From NCBI GenBank assembly GCA_046757645.1, contig JBHHYS010000031.1:1-27394 (forward strand): a DNA stretch of 27,394 nucleotides, given 5' to 3'. Below, in pieces: positions 1 to 7,835 of the stretch. Numbering within the stretch: position 1 is the stretch's first letter; every line of letters starts with the position of its first letter. Below the pieces are notes generated by a model. The model did no database searches. It saw only the letters and a list, made by a program, of their open reading frames with translations, and had not been told where the DNA came from. Position numbers and translations under genes: made by a program. This stretch comes from JBHHYS01 sp046757645. Its GTDB lineage: Bacteria > Acidobacteriota > Terriglobia > Acidiferrales > 2-02-FULL-67-57.

Positions 1-2
1 AG

Positions 3-413
3 ACCCGCGCCGTCCGCCACTTTCTTGGACACCTGGAGCGCCGCTACGCCGGCTCGCTCAGCCCGTTGTTCAGTCGACCAACGGCCGCCCTCCGAGCCGA
101 ACTACTGGGGCTCAACGGCATCGGTGAGGAGACGGCCGACTCCATCCTACTCTATGCCGGCGGCCACCCTGTCTTTGTGATTGACGCCTACACGCGACGG
201 GTGCTCGCTCGTCACGGGCTGGCCGCCCCCCAGGCCCGCTACACCGACCTGCAGAGCTTTTTCGAGCAGCACCTGCCGCCCGACCCGGCTCTCTTCGGCG
301 AGTACCACGCCCTGCTGGTGGCTGCCGGAAAGCACTACTGCCACCGGGAACGCCCGAACTGCGGCGCTTGCCCGCTGGGAATCGAATTGGAGCTCCCCCA
401 TGGCCGGGGCTGA
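3..413 (+). CDS. HhH-GPD DNA glycosylase, endonuclease III / MagIII-like (5' partial)
   Basis: The reading frame is open from the left edge, so the N-terminus lies outside the window. The helix-hairpin-helix reads LNGIGEETADSILLYA and is followed by the conserved Asp region (VFVIDAYTRR), the hallmark of base-excision glycosylases. The Lys that gives endonuclease III its lyase activity (GVGRKTA in E. coli) is Glu here. From family knowledge this suggests a monofunctional glycosylase like Helicobacter MagIII (3-methyladenine) rather than a true Nth. Near the C-terminus three cysteines follow the Fe-S pattern C-X6-C-X2-C, but the expected fourth, after five more residues, is Leu, so cluster binding is doubtful. 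The gene overlaps ntrY by 14 nt. The fold is certain; the substrate is inferred. Confidence 0.85.
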   Translation, partial: TRAVRHFLGHLERRYAGSLSPLFSRPTAALRAELLGLNGIGEETADSILLYAGGHPVFVIDAYTRRVLARHGLAAPQARYTDLQSFFEQHLPPDPALFGEYHALLVAAGKHYCHRERPNCGACPLGIELELPHGRG

Positions 414-2601
414 GCCGATCCGCCGTCGTCTCCGCTGGCTCTGGCGCGGGCTGGGATTCGCCGTGCTCCTCGGCCTGGTTTTCGTCCTGGGTTCCATCAA
501 CGTCCCCTTCCTCAAGCCGGACGAGCCCTCCGAGGTCATCCTCCTCTACGTCTTCTCCGGCATTGTCTTTCTGGCTTTCGTCATCTATGGCCTGGTGCTC
601 ACCCGCTATCTGGCCCGGCTCTTCACCGAACACCGGCGGCAGGTGCTGGGCGCCAAGTTCAAGACCAAGATGGTGGTCGGAGCGTTGGCGGTGTCGCTGG
701 CGCCGGTGATCTTCCTCTTTTTCTTCAGCTACGCCTTGGTCAACCGCACTCTGGCCAAGTGGTTTCCCCGCCCACTCGAAATTGTCCGCGACGATGCCGT
801 TTACATCGTCCAGTATCTCTTGCGCGACCACGAAGACCGCGCCCGCGAGCTCGCCCGCATCCTGGCGGAAAACTCTGACCTCCAGAGCCACCTGGCCGGG
901 CGCGACGTCGTCGCTTTGCAACAGACTTTGGCGCAGCTCGCTGAACGCCACCGCCTGCGCTGGGCCGCCGTGGTCGACGACCGCGACCAACCCCTGGCCG
1001 TTTATCGCCAGCCGGGCAGCGGCGCCGATTTTATGGACAAGCTGCCGGAGCTGCTGGAGCCGCGGGCTGCGGTGGCCTACAGCATCTCGGAGATTGTCTC
1101 CGGCCGCCACTTCACCCTGGCTCGTGTGCGCGTGGAAACCCCCGGCGGGGATCGGCTGGGGGCGCTGGTGGTGGCACAGCCGCTGTCGCGAGCCCTGCTG
1201 GCCAAGAAGGCGGAAATCGAAAGCGAATCCGGTGTCTACGACGCCATCGCCAGCGAGCGCAAAAGCTACCGATGGCAGGCCCTGGGCTGGCTGCTGCTCA
1301 TCACCGTCCTATTATTGTTGGTCGCCACCTGGTCGGCTCTCTATCTCGCCAAGCAGGTTACCTTGCCCATCCAGGCGCTGGCGGTGGCGACCCGGGAGGT
1401 TTCCCGCGGTAACTTTGACTACCGGGTGGATGTCGCCGCCCGGGACGAATTGGGCACTCTGGTGACCTCCTTCAACCAGATGACCACCCAGCTGGGCGAA
1501 AGCCGCCAACAACTGGAGCGGGCGGTGGCGGAACTCGACCAGCGCCGCCAGTGGATAGAGGCCATCCTGGAAAGCATCCCCACCGGCGTCCTCACCCTGG
1601 ATTCCAACCTGCGCATCCTGAACGCCAATGCCGGCGCCAAACAGTTGCTGGGCAGCAGCGTCACTGAAGGTGCCCGCCTGGCAGATGCCCTGAGCGCCGA
1701 AACCGCGCGCGCTTGTACCGAACTCTTTGCCCGCGCCGCCCAGTCGGGGTTTGCCTCCTACCAGATGGACTTTCGGTTCAGCCACCGCATCGCCCACGTA
1801 GCGGTCAGCGTCTCCGCCCTGCGCCGCGGCGGCCACAGCGAAGGCTATGTGCTGGTGCTCGACGACCTCACCGAGGTGCTCAAGGCCCAGAAGGCCGCCG
1901 CCTGGCAGGAAGTAGCTCAGCGCATCGCCCACGAAATCAAAAATCCTCTCACCCCCATTCAGCTCTCCGCCGACCGCATTTGCCGCTATCTGGAGCGGGA
2001 GCGCACAGCCGACCAGGCCGCTCAGGAGCACTACCAGCAATTGATTGCTCAATGCGCCCGCTTGATCGGCCAGGAGGTGCATACCCTGAAAGCTCTGGTG
2101 GACGAGTTCTCGCGCTTCGCTCGCTTCCCCATGGCCCATCCGGTGCCCACCCAACTGAACGAGATCGTCAAGAGCACCCTGGCGCTCTACCGCGACTCTC
2201 TCAATGGCGTTCATCTGCACACTGAGCTGGCCCGCGATCTTCCCCCAATTCCGGCCGACCCGTCCTTGTTGCGCCGGGTGCTGGTCAATCTGGTGGACAA
2301 CGCCACTGAGGCGGTTTCTCAGGCGCCCAGCAAAAAGATTTTGGTGCGCACCCGCCATCTGCCCAGCTTGCGCAGCGTCGAGCTCACTGTGGTCGACACC
2401 GGCCCCGGCATCTCCCCCGAAAACAAGGAGCGTCTCTTCCTGCCCTTCTTCTCGACCAAGCAGAACGGTATGGGGCTGGGGCTGGCCATTGTCAGCCGGA
2501 TCGTGGCCGAACACCACGGCAACATCCGGGTCGAGGACAACACCCCCAGCGGCGCCCGCTTTGTGGTGGAGCTGCCCACCGAGACCCCCGTGGCCACCTA
2601 A
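400..2601 (+). CDS. ntrY: NtrY-like membrane sensor histidine kinase
   Basis: This is a 733-residue sensor kinase that should phosphorylate the response regulator directly downstream. Three membrane segments lie in the first about 120 residues, then a roughly 170-residue extracytoplasmic sensor region and a fourth segment (about 292-317). HAMP (about 316-370) and PAS (about 385-490) domains follow. The kinase core has the H-box IAHEIKNPLTP with phospho-acceptor His511, the N-box LVNLVDNATEA (628-638), DTGPGIS (666-672) and GMGLGLAIV (690-698). The ATG at 400 is chosen because GGAG (389-392) sits 7 nt upstream and the first membrane helix follows soon after; a longer frame upstream only shadows the glycosylase gene. 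The architecture is that of NtrY; nitrogen sensing itself is inferred from the family. Confidence 0.9.
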   Translation: MAGAEPIRRRLRWLWRGLGFAVLLGLVFVLGSINVPFLKPDEPSEVILLYVFSGIVFLAFVIYGLVLTRYLARLFTEHRRQVLGAKFKTKMVVGALAVSLAPVIFLFFFSYALVNRTLAKWFPRPLEIVRDDAVYIVQYLLRDHEDRARELARILAENSDLQSHLAGRDVVALQQTLAQLAERHRLRWAAVVDDRDQPLAVYRQPGSGADFMDKLPELLEPRAAVAYSISEIVSGRHFTLARVRVETPGGDRLGALVVAQPLSRALLAKKAEIESESGVYDAIASERKSYRWQALGWLLLITVLLLLVATWSALYLAKQVTLPIQALAVATREVSRGNFDYRVDVAARDELGTLVTSFNQMTTQLGESRQQLERAVAELDQRRQWIEAILESIPTGVLTLDSNLRILNANAGAKQLLGSSVTEGARLADALSAETARACTELFARAAQSGFASYQMDFRFSHRIAHVAVSVSALRRGGHSEGYVLVLDDLTEVLKAQKAAAWQEVAQRIAHEIKNPLTPIQLSADRICRYLERERTADQAAQEHYQQLIAQCARLIGQEVHTLKALVDEFSRFARFPMAHPVPTQLNEIVKSTLALYRDSLNGVHLHTELARDLPPIPADPSLLRRVLVNLVDNATEAVSQAPSKKILVRTRHLPSLRSVELTVVDTGPGISPENKERLFLPFFSTKQNGMGLGLAIVSRIVAEHHGNIRVEDNTPSGARFVVELPTETPVAT

Positions 2602-2607
2602 CCTCCC

Positions 2608-3975
2608 ATGCCGGCACACTCGATTCTGGTTGTGGACGACGAACAGGGCATCCGTACCTCCCTGCAAGAGATCCTCCGGGAGGAGGGCTGGCAGGCGGAT
2701 TCGGTGGGCAGCGGCGAGGACTGCTTGAAGGCAACCGAAAAGAGGGCGTACGACCTCATCCTGCTGGACGTCTGGCTGCCGGGGATCGACGGCCTGGAAG
2801 CGTTGCGCCGCCTGAAAGAAACCAACCCGGCCTCAGTGGTCATCATGATCTCCGGCCACGGCAGCATCGAAACCGCCGTCAAAGCCACGAAGCTGGGCGC
2901 GTTCGACTACATCGAGAAGCCGCTCTCCATGGAGAAAACGATGCTGTTGGTGCGGCACGCCCTCGACCACCTCTACCTGGCCCGCGAGAACCGGGAACTC
3001 CGCGACCAGTTGCGCGCCCGCTACCGGATTATCGGCGAGAGCATCCCCATGAAAGCCCTGCGCCAGCAACTGGCTCTCACCGCTCCCACCAACGGCCGGG
3101 TGCTCATCTACGGCGCCAGCGGCACCGGCAAGGAGCTGGTGGCGCGGGCGCTGCACGCCGGCTCGCTGCGCGCCGCCCAGCCCTTTGTCGAGGTCAACTG
3201 CGCGGCCATCCCCGAGGAGCTGATTGAAAGCGAACTGTTCGGCCACGAGAAGGGCGCTTTTACCGGCGCCAGCGAAGACAAGATCGGAAAATTTCAGAAG
3301 GCCGACGGAGGCACGCTCTTCCTCGATGAAGTGGGGGATATGAGTCTGCGCACCCAGGCGAAGGTGCTGCGGGTTCTCGACGAGCAACGCGTGGAGCCGG
3401 TGGGGTCGTCCCGGAGCGTTCAGGTGGACGTGCGGGTGATCGCCGCCACCAACAAGAATCTGGAGGAGGAGATGGCGTGTGGCCGCTTCCGGGAAGACCT
3501 CTTCTACCGACTCAACGTCCTTCCCTTCGCCGTCCCTGCCCTGCGGGAGCGCGTCGAAGATATTCCCTTGTTGGCGGACTACTTTGTGGAGGAATTTGTG
3601 GCCGCCTACGGCCGGCGCAAGAAGCAATTCTCCCCGGAGGCCCTGGCGGTGCTGCAAGACTATCCCTGGCCGGGCAATGTCCGCGAGCTAAAGAATGTCA
3701 TCGAACGCCTGGTGATTATGGTCCCCCCCGAGCGCATCGAAGTCCGCCACCTGCCGCCCGAGGTGTTCCGCACCAGCGAGCGGGCCCCCGCGGTGGCGGC
3801 CACCCTGCAGGAAGCCCGCGCCGACTCGGAGCGGGACTTCATCCTCCGCAAGCTGGAAGAAAACCGCTGGAACGTCTCCCGCACGGCGGCGGCCATCGGG
3901 GTGGAGCGCTCTCACCTGTACCGCAAGATGAAAGCCCTGCGAATCTCAGCTCGCGAAGATCACCCGCGCCACTAG
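2608..3975 (+). CDS. ntrX: NtrX-like sigma-54-dependent response regulator
   Basis: This 455-residue response regulator activates sigma-54 promoters and is the likely partner of the kinase 6 nt upstream. The receiver domain (1-120) has the acidic pair in VVDDEQ and phospho-acceptor Asp54 (LLDVWLPG). The central AAA+ domain has Walker A GASGTGKE (169-176), the sigma-54 contact loop GAFTGA (216-221, intact, so it should be active) and Walker B GGTLFLDE (234-241). A Fis-type helix-turn-helix (NVSRTAAAIGVERSHLYRKM, about 422-441) ends the protein. Receiver-AAA-Fis is the NtrC/NtrX layout; the NtrY-like neighbour favours NtrX. No strong Shine-Dalgarno is seen in the short gap, so translation may be coupled to ntrY. 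Confidence 0.92.
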   Translation: MPAHSILVVDDEQGIRTSLQEILREEGWQADSVGSGEDCLKATEKRAYDLILLDVWLPGIDGLEALRRLKETNPASVVIMISGHGSIETAVKATKLGAFDYIEKPLSMEKTMLLVRHALDHLYLARENRELRDQLRARYRIIGESIPMKALRQQLALTAPTNGRVLIYGASGTGKELVARALHAGSLRAAQPFVEVNCAAIPEELIESELFGHEKGAFTGASEDKIGKFQKADGGTLFLDEVGDMSLRTQAKVLRVLDEQRVEPVGSSRSVQVDVRVIAATNKNLEEEMACGRFREDLFYRLNVLPFAVPALRERVEDIPLLADYFVEEFVAAYGRRKKQFSPEALAVLQDYPWPGNVRELKNVIERLVIMVPPERIEVRHLPPEVFRTSERAPAVAATLQEARADSERDFILRKLEENRWNVSRTAAAIGVERSHLYRKMKALRISAREDHPRH

Positions 3976-4000
3976 CGCCGGCCCATTCGGCGACCTTCTC

Positions 4001-4939
4001 CTACTCGGCGGTCTCGAAGCGCCAGTCAATCAGCCGCTCCACCCCCGGCTGCTGGCGCCAGTCGGCTCGCGTCTTGACGTAGAGTTCCAGGTAAACCTTG
4101 CAGCCCAACAGGGCCTCCAGCTCTTTCCGCGCTGCCCGCCCGATGCTTTTCATTCGTTGACCCTGGACGCCGATAAGAATCGCCTTCTGGCCGGGGCGTT
4201 CCACCAGGATGGTGACATGAATGCGCACCAGGGAGCGGTCACCGGCGGGGCTTTGCGCCTCGGGTGGGGCCGCCCGCCGGCACTCCTCGAACTGATCAAC
4301 CACTACGGCGACGGCGTAGGGCACCTCCCGCCGGGTCGCAGCCAAGATCTTTTCCCGGATGATCTCCGCCGCCAGAAAGCGCTCGGGCTGGTCGGTCAGT
4401 GTGTCGGGGGGGAAATAGGGCGGCCCTTCGGGCAGGTACTCAATGATCTTCCGTTCCAGCAACTCCAAGTTTTCTCCCCGCAGTGCGGAGATGGGAATGA
4501 ACTCCTGAAACGCGTGCTGCTGCCGGTAATGATCAATCGAGGGCAGCAGCTCGGGCTTGGCGATCTTGTCCATTTTGTTCAGCAGGAGAAAACTGGTTCC
4601 CCCGAAGCTCTGCAGGCGCCGGATGGCCAGATGGTCTTCCGCGCCGGGGGGTTGGCTGGCGTCCACCAGCAACAGCACCAAATCCACCCCTTCCAGCGCT
4701 TCGCCCACCGCTTGCATCATCTGCCGCCCCAGCCGAGAGGCAGGCTGATGCACCCCGGGAGTGTCCACAAACACCACCTGCGCCGACTCGCGGGTCAGCA
4801 CCCCTTGCACGCGTGTCCGCGTGGTTTGCGGCCGGGGGGAGACAATCGCCACTTTGGCGCCCAGCAGCGCATTCAGCAGAGTGGATTTTCCGGTGTTGGT
4901 CTTGCCGAGCAGACTGACAAACCCCGAGCGGAAACTCAT
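4001..4939 (-). CDS. era: GTPase Era
   Basis: Era is a GTPase that binds the 3' end of 16S rRNA and checks 30S subunit assembly. All G motifs are present: G1 GKTNTGKST (12-20), G3 DTPG (59-62), G4 NKMD (121-124) and G5 SAL (151-153). The C-terminal KH RNA-binding domain follows (GVQGQRMKSIGRAARKEL from 257). The 312-residue length is normal, although there is a Pro/Ala-rich insertion of about 15 residues near 221-236. The P-loop has Lys-Thr and Thr where the usual family form is GRPNVGKS. The gene is last in the phoH-ybeY-CBS-era operon and its ATG overlaps the preceding stop (ATGA). It converges on ntrX with 25 nt between, where I see no clear terminator. Confidence 0.95.
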   Translation of the reverse strand: MSFRSGFVSLLGKTNTGKSTLLNALLGAKVAIVSPRPQTTRTRVQGVLTRESAQVVFVDTPGVHQPASRLGRQMMQAVGEALEGVDLVLLLVDASQPPGAEDHLAIRRLQSFGGTSFLLLNKMDKIAKPELLPSIDHYRQQHAFQEFIPISALRGENLELLERKIIEYLPEGPPYFPPDTLTDQPERFLAAEIIREKILAATRREVPYAVAVVVDQFEECRRAAPPEAQSPAGDRSLVRIHVTILVERPGQKAILIGVQGQRMKSIGRAARKELEALLGCKVYLELYVKTRADWRQQPGVERLIDWRFETAE

Positions 4940-6246
4940 CGAGCCGGCAGGCGCTTGCGGCTTTTCCTGGTGCGGAGTTGGGCGGAAGGAGTCGAGGGCA
5001 GCCGGGTGACACGCAACCGCACTACCCGGCGCGGGGTGGCCTCCAACACTTCGACCCGGATACCATTGCGCTCAATGACTTCCCCCGGTTTGGGCACATA
5101 GCCAAACCAGTTGTGCACCAAGCCAGCACAGGTGGTGGCCTCGCGGCCCTCCAGCGGCACCCCCAGGGCGGCCCGCAAGGGCTCGAGCTCCATCCCGCCG
5201 CGCACCAGGTAGTTCGTCTCGGACTCTTTGACGATTTCGGCCCGGCGCACCTGGTCCGCGTCGCTGATTTCCCCGATGACCTCCTCAGCCAGGTCCTCTA
5301 AGGTGATCAAGCCAGCCACGCTGCCGTATTCATCCACCACCACCGCCAGTTCCTGCATTTCCCTTTGCAGCTCGCGCACCAACTCCACCACCGGCTTGCT
5401 TTCGGGCACGAAGAGTACGGCACGCATCAACTCGCCCACTTGGCGGTGTTCGGCATCGCGCTCCGGCACCTCCAGCAGGTCGCGGACGAAGACCACGCCT
5501 CGGATGTCGTCCAGGTTTTTCCCGTAGACCGGCACGCGCGAGAATCGCTTGGCGCGCACCAGTTGCCGCAACTCAGCCGCGCTGGCCGTGGCCGCAATCC
5601 CCACGATTTCCGGGCGCGGGGTCATCACTTCCCGGGCCGTCTTGTCGGCAAACTGCAAGACGGAAGCAATCAGCGGGACGTCATCCTTCTCGAAAATGCC
5701 GCGCTCTTGGCCTTCCTCGACCAACTCCTCTATCGCCTGCGTGGGCGCTTCCGCTTCGGCTTCCTCCTCTCCCTCCGCCAGATGCAGCAGCGACACGAAG
5801 AACTCATAGAGCAGCAGCAGGGGGAGCACGGCGTAGCCGAACGCCCGCAGCCCCGGCAGCAGGGGCAGCAGCCAGCTCCCGGTCGTCCGCGTCAGCAGCA
5901 CGTAAGGAAGAAACTGATAAACGAGCAGGATCTCCAGAACCACGAAGAAAGCGGTCTCGAACACGGCGCGCGCCAGGCTGCGAGCAAAAGTCTCCGCCGC
6001 AAAACCGATGGCCAGGGCAACCAACACCAGAGTGAGCTGCGCCAGCAAGGCAAAGGTTTGCATCGCCCGCCGCCGACTCATTTTCAGCCCCGGGGCGACA
6101 TTCTCGTGGAAGTACTCCAAGTGGGCGCGGGTGCGCCGGGATGTCTGCCGCCCCTTCTCCTGGTAGAGCCGGAAGACGTAGCTGAACAGTGCCAGCAGAA
6201 AGGTGAGCACGGCAATGACGACGCCGAGGAGGGTTCCTTCAAGCAT
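4936..6246 (-). CDS. HlyC/CorC-family CBS-domain membrane protein (DUF21-like)
   Basis: This 436-residue inner-membrane protein belongs to the CorC/HlyC/CNNM group, linked to Mg2+ or other cation homeostasis. The first 155 residues hold four hydrophobic segments (about 5-28, 64-86, 96-118, 126-156). An acidic linker (EGEEEAEAEA) leads to two CBS domains (about 208-262 and 274-330) and a C-terminal CorC_HlyC domain (about 345-416). The second CBS carries the typical VVDEYGSVAGLITLEDL. It starts 6 nt after ybeY and its stop overlaps the era start. A CorC-type protein in this operon is common in many phyla (ybeX next to ybeY/ybeZ in E. coli). The transported ion is not visible from sequence. Confidence 0.88.
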   Translation of the reverse strand: MLEGTLLGVVIAVLTFLLALFSYVFRLYQEKGRQTSRRTRAHLEYFHENVAPGLKMSRRRAMQTFALLAQLTLVLVALAIGFAAETFARSLARAVFETAFFVVLEILLVYQFLPYVLLTRTTGSWLLPLLPGLRAFGYAVLPLLLLYEFFVSLLHLAEGEEEAEAEAPTQAIEELVEEGQERGIFEKDDVPLIASVLQFADKTAREVMTPRPEIVGIAATASAAELRQLVRAKRFSRVPVYGKNLDDIRGVVFVRDLLEVPERDAEHRQVGELMRAVLFVPESKPVVELVRELQREMQELAVVVDEYGSVAGLITLEDLAEEVIGEISDADQVRRAEIVKESETNYLVRGGMELEPLRAALGVPLEGREATTCAGLVHNWFGYVPKPGEVIERNGIRVEVLEATPRRVVRLRVTRLPSTPSAQLRTRKSRKRLPAR

Positions 6247-6252
6247 CCCGCT

Positions 6253-6666
6253 TCACTCCAGCCCCAGCCGCCGCCGCAGCCTGTGTTCCCGGCGATTCAT
6301 CCGGCCCCGATCGCTCTCGTGGTCGTAGCCCAGCAGATGGAGGAGGCCGTGCACCATCAGGAGTTTCACCTCTTCCTCAAGTCGGTGCCCATAGCGGCGG
6401 GCATTCCGCCGCGCCGTCTCGGCCGAGATCACCACATCGCCCAAGTAGCCATTCGTCCGGGGAGACGGTCCGGCGGCAAAGGAGAGCACATCGGTGGGTT
6501 GGGTCTGGCTGCGGTAGCGACGATTGAGCGCCGCACTGCGCCGGTCACTGACCACCACCACGGCAAAGCTCTCCCGGGAGAGCCGCAAAGCGCGTCTCAG
6601 GGTGGTGGCAAACGCGCGCAAGTCCTCTTCGTCGAGAGAAACGCGGCGTTGGCGGTTGAGGATCAT
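6253..6666 (-). CDS. ybeY: Endoribonuclease YbeY (rRNA maturation factor)
   Basis: YbeY is a single-strand endoribonuclease needed for 16S rRNA 3'-end maturation and 70S quality control. The signature HGLLHLLGYDH occupies residues 106-116; His106, His110 and His116 are the zinc ligands. PTDVLSF and GDVVIS, two further conserved blocks, lie before it. The start is the ATG at 6666, which gives 137 residues, normal for the family. A longer frame reaching 6885 would run deep into phoH and encodes unrelated sequence. The gap from phoH is 16 nt with no strong ribosome-binding site, so coupling is likely. Confidence 0.94.
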   Translation of the reverse strand: MILNRQRRVSLDEEDLRAFATTLRRALRLSRESFAVVVVSDRRSAALNRRYRSQTQPTDVLSFAAGPSPRTNGYLGDVVISAETARRNARRYGHRLEEEVKLLMVHGLLHLLGYDHESDRGRMNRREHRLRRRLGLE

Positions 6667-6682
6667 CGGCACCGGCGCGCAA

Positions 6683-7669
6683 CTAGTGCTCTGCCTCGCT
6701 CTTGCCGGGCGGTGCGTGGGTTGCCTGCTCGCTCTGGTAGCTTTCGTACGCTTTGATGATTTCTTGGACCAAGTTGTGCCGCACCACATCCCGCTCGTTA
6801 AAGCGCACGAAGGCGATCCCGGGGATGTGGCCCACGACCTCCAGCGCTTCCACCAACCCCGAGCGGCGGCCGGGGGCAAGGTCAATCTGGGTGATGTCGC
6901 CGGTGATCACCGCCTTGGAGTCGAAGCCCAGCCGGGTAAGAAACATTTTCATCTGCTCGCTGGTGGTGTTCTGGGCCTCGTCCAGAATCACGAAGGAGTT
7001 GTTCAGGGTGCGACCCCGCATAAAGGCCAGCGGCGCCACTTCGATGACGCCCCGTTCCAGATAGCGGCTCAATTTGTCCGCCTCCAGCAGGTCGTAGAGC
7101 GCGTCGTAGAGGGGGCGCATGTAGGGGTCAACTTTTTCCTGCAGTGTGCCCGGCAGGTAGCCCAGTTTTTCGCCCGCTTCCACGGCGGGGCGCACCAGAA
7201 TGATGCGGTCCACCCCCTTCGCCAGCAGCGCGGAGATCGCCATCGCCACCGCCAGGTAAGTCTTCCCGGTTCCGCCCGGCCCCACGGCGAATACCATGTC
7301 GTGGTTGTCAATGGCTTGAAGATAGAGGCGCTGGTTGGGGCTTTTCGGGGTGACCGCCTTTTTCCCGAACAGCTTCGGCCGGGGCGCTTCCACCAGCTCC
7401 CGCAGCGACGCCGTCGGGTCCTGCTCGACAATCTTCAGCAGCCCTTGCACTTCCCCGTTGCTCAAACCGTGCCCTTCCTTCACCACGGCCATATAGTCCT
7501 TGAGGAAACGTTCCGCCCGCTCAACCGCGGCGGGCTCACCTTCGACTTCCAGGGCTCCGTCCTGCAAGTGAGTGGTCACTTGCAGAACGGATTCGAACCG
7601 CTTCAGGTTTTCGTCCAGGGTTCCGAACAAAGGCTCGATGTCGGTGGTGATCTTGACGGCTCGTTTCAT
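6683..7669 (-). CDS. phoH: PhoH-like ATPase (YbeZ type)
   Basis: This cytoplasmic P-loop ATPase of the PhoH family is 328 residues long, close to E. coli YbeZ, which works with YbeY in rRNA processing. An N-terminal KH-like region (about 1-90) precedes Walker A GPGGTGKT (130-137), ILVRPAVEAGEKLGYLPG (157-174), Walker B VILDEAQN (227-234) and the sensor ITGDITQIDL (255-264). It is the first gene of the operon. A promoter lies 45-73 nt upstream on the same strand, back-to-back with that of gcvT. No good Shine-Dalgarno precedes the ATG at 7669, but the N-terminus aligns with the family. Confidence 0.93.
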   Translation of the reverse strand: MKRAVKITTDIEPLFGTLDENLKRFESVLQVTTHLQDGALEVEGEPAAVERAERFLKDYMAVVKEGHGLSNGEVQGLLKIVEQDPTASLRELVEAPRPKLFGKKAVTPKSPNQRLYLQAIDNHDMVFAVGPGGTGKTYLAVAMAISALLAKGVDRIILVRPAVEAGEKLGYLPGTLQEKVDPYMRPLYDALYDLLEADKLSRYLERGVIEVAPLAFMRGRTLNNSFVILDEAQNTTSEQMKMFLTRLGFDSKAVITGDITQIDLAPGRRSGLVEALEVVGHIPGIAFVRFNERDVVRHNLVQEIIKAYESYQSEQATHAPPGKSEAEH

Positions 7670-7713
7670 CGAGGAAAGTGCGGTCGCTTCCCTCCTCCTC
7701 AGGCCTGAAATCC

Positions 7714-7742
7714 AGCCTACAGCAGCGCCCGCCCCCAGTCAA
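7714..7742 (-). promoter_or_regulatory. Promoter of the phoH-ybeY-CBS-era operon
   Basis: Read on the minus strand, TTGACT (7742-7737) and TAGGCT (7719-7714) are separated by exactly 17 bp. The predicted start is near 7707, leaving a leader of about 38 nt. The -10 shares the TAGNNT form of the other promoters in the window. Confidence 0.65.
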
Positions 7743-7776
7743 TAGAGCCTCGTTGCACCTTGCCGCGGGTGCGTTC

Positions 7777-7805
7777 TTGACCCCTCTGGGACCCTATGTT
7801 AGTTT
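7777..7805 (+). promoter_or_regulatory. Promoter of the gcvT-gcvH-gcvPA-gcvPB operon
   Basis: TTGACC (7777-7782) and TAGTTT (7800-7805) are separated by 17 bp. The predicted transcript start near 7812 leaves only about 24 nt before the TTG start at 7836, so there is no room for a glycine riboswitch. Confidence 0.6.
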
Positions 7806-7835
7806 TGCCGGTTGGGAGCCTGGTCGAGGTTTTTC

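Noticed and set aside
181..399. N-terminal extension of the NtrY-like kinase
   Set aside because: It is the glycosylase gene read in another frame, with no family character; the ATG at 400 has its own ribosome-binding site.
5365..6756. 463-codon plus-strand frame opposite the CBS transporter and ybeY
   Set aside because: It is a Gln/His/Arg-rich shadow of GC-rich genes on the other strand.
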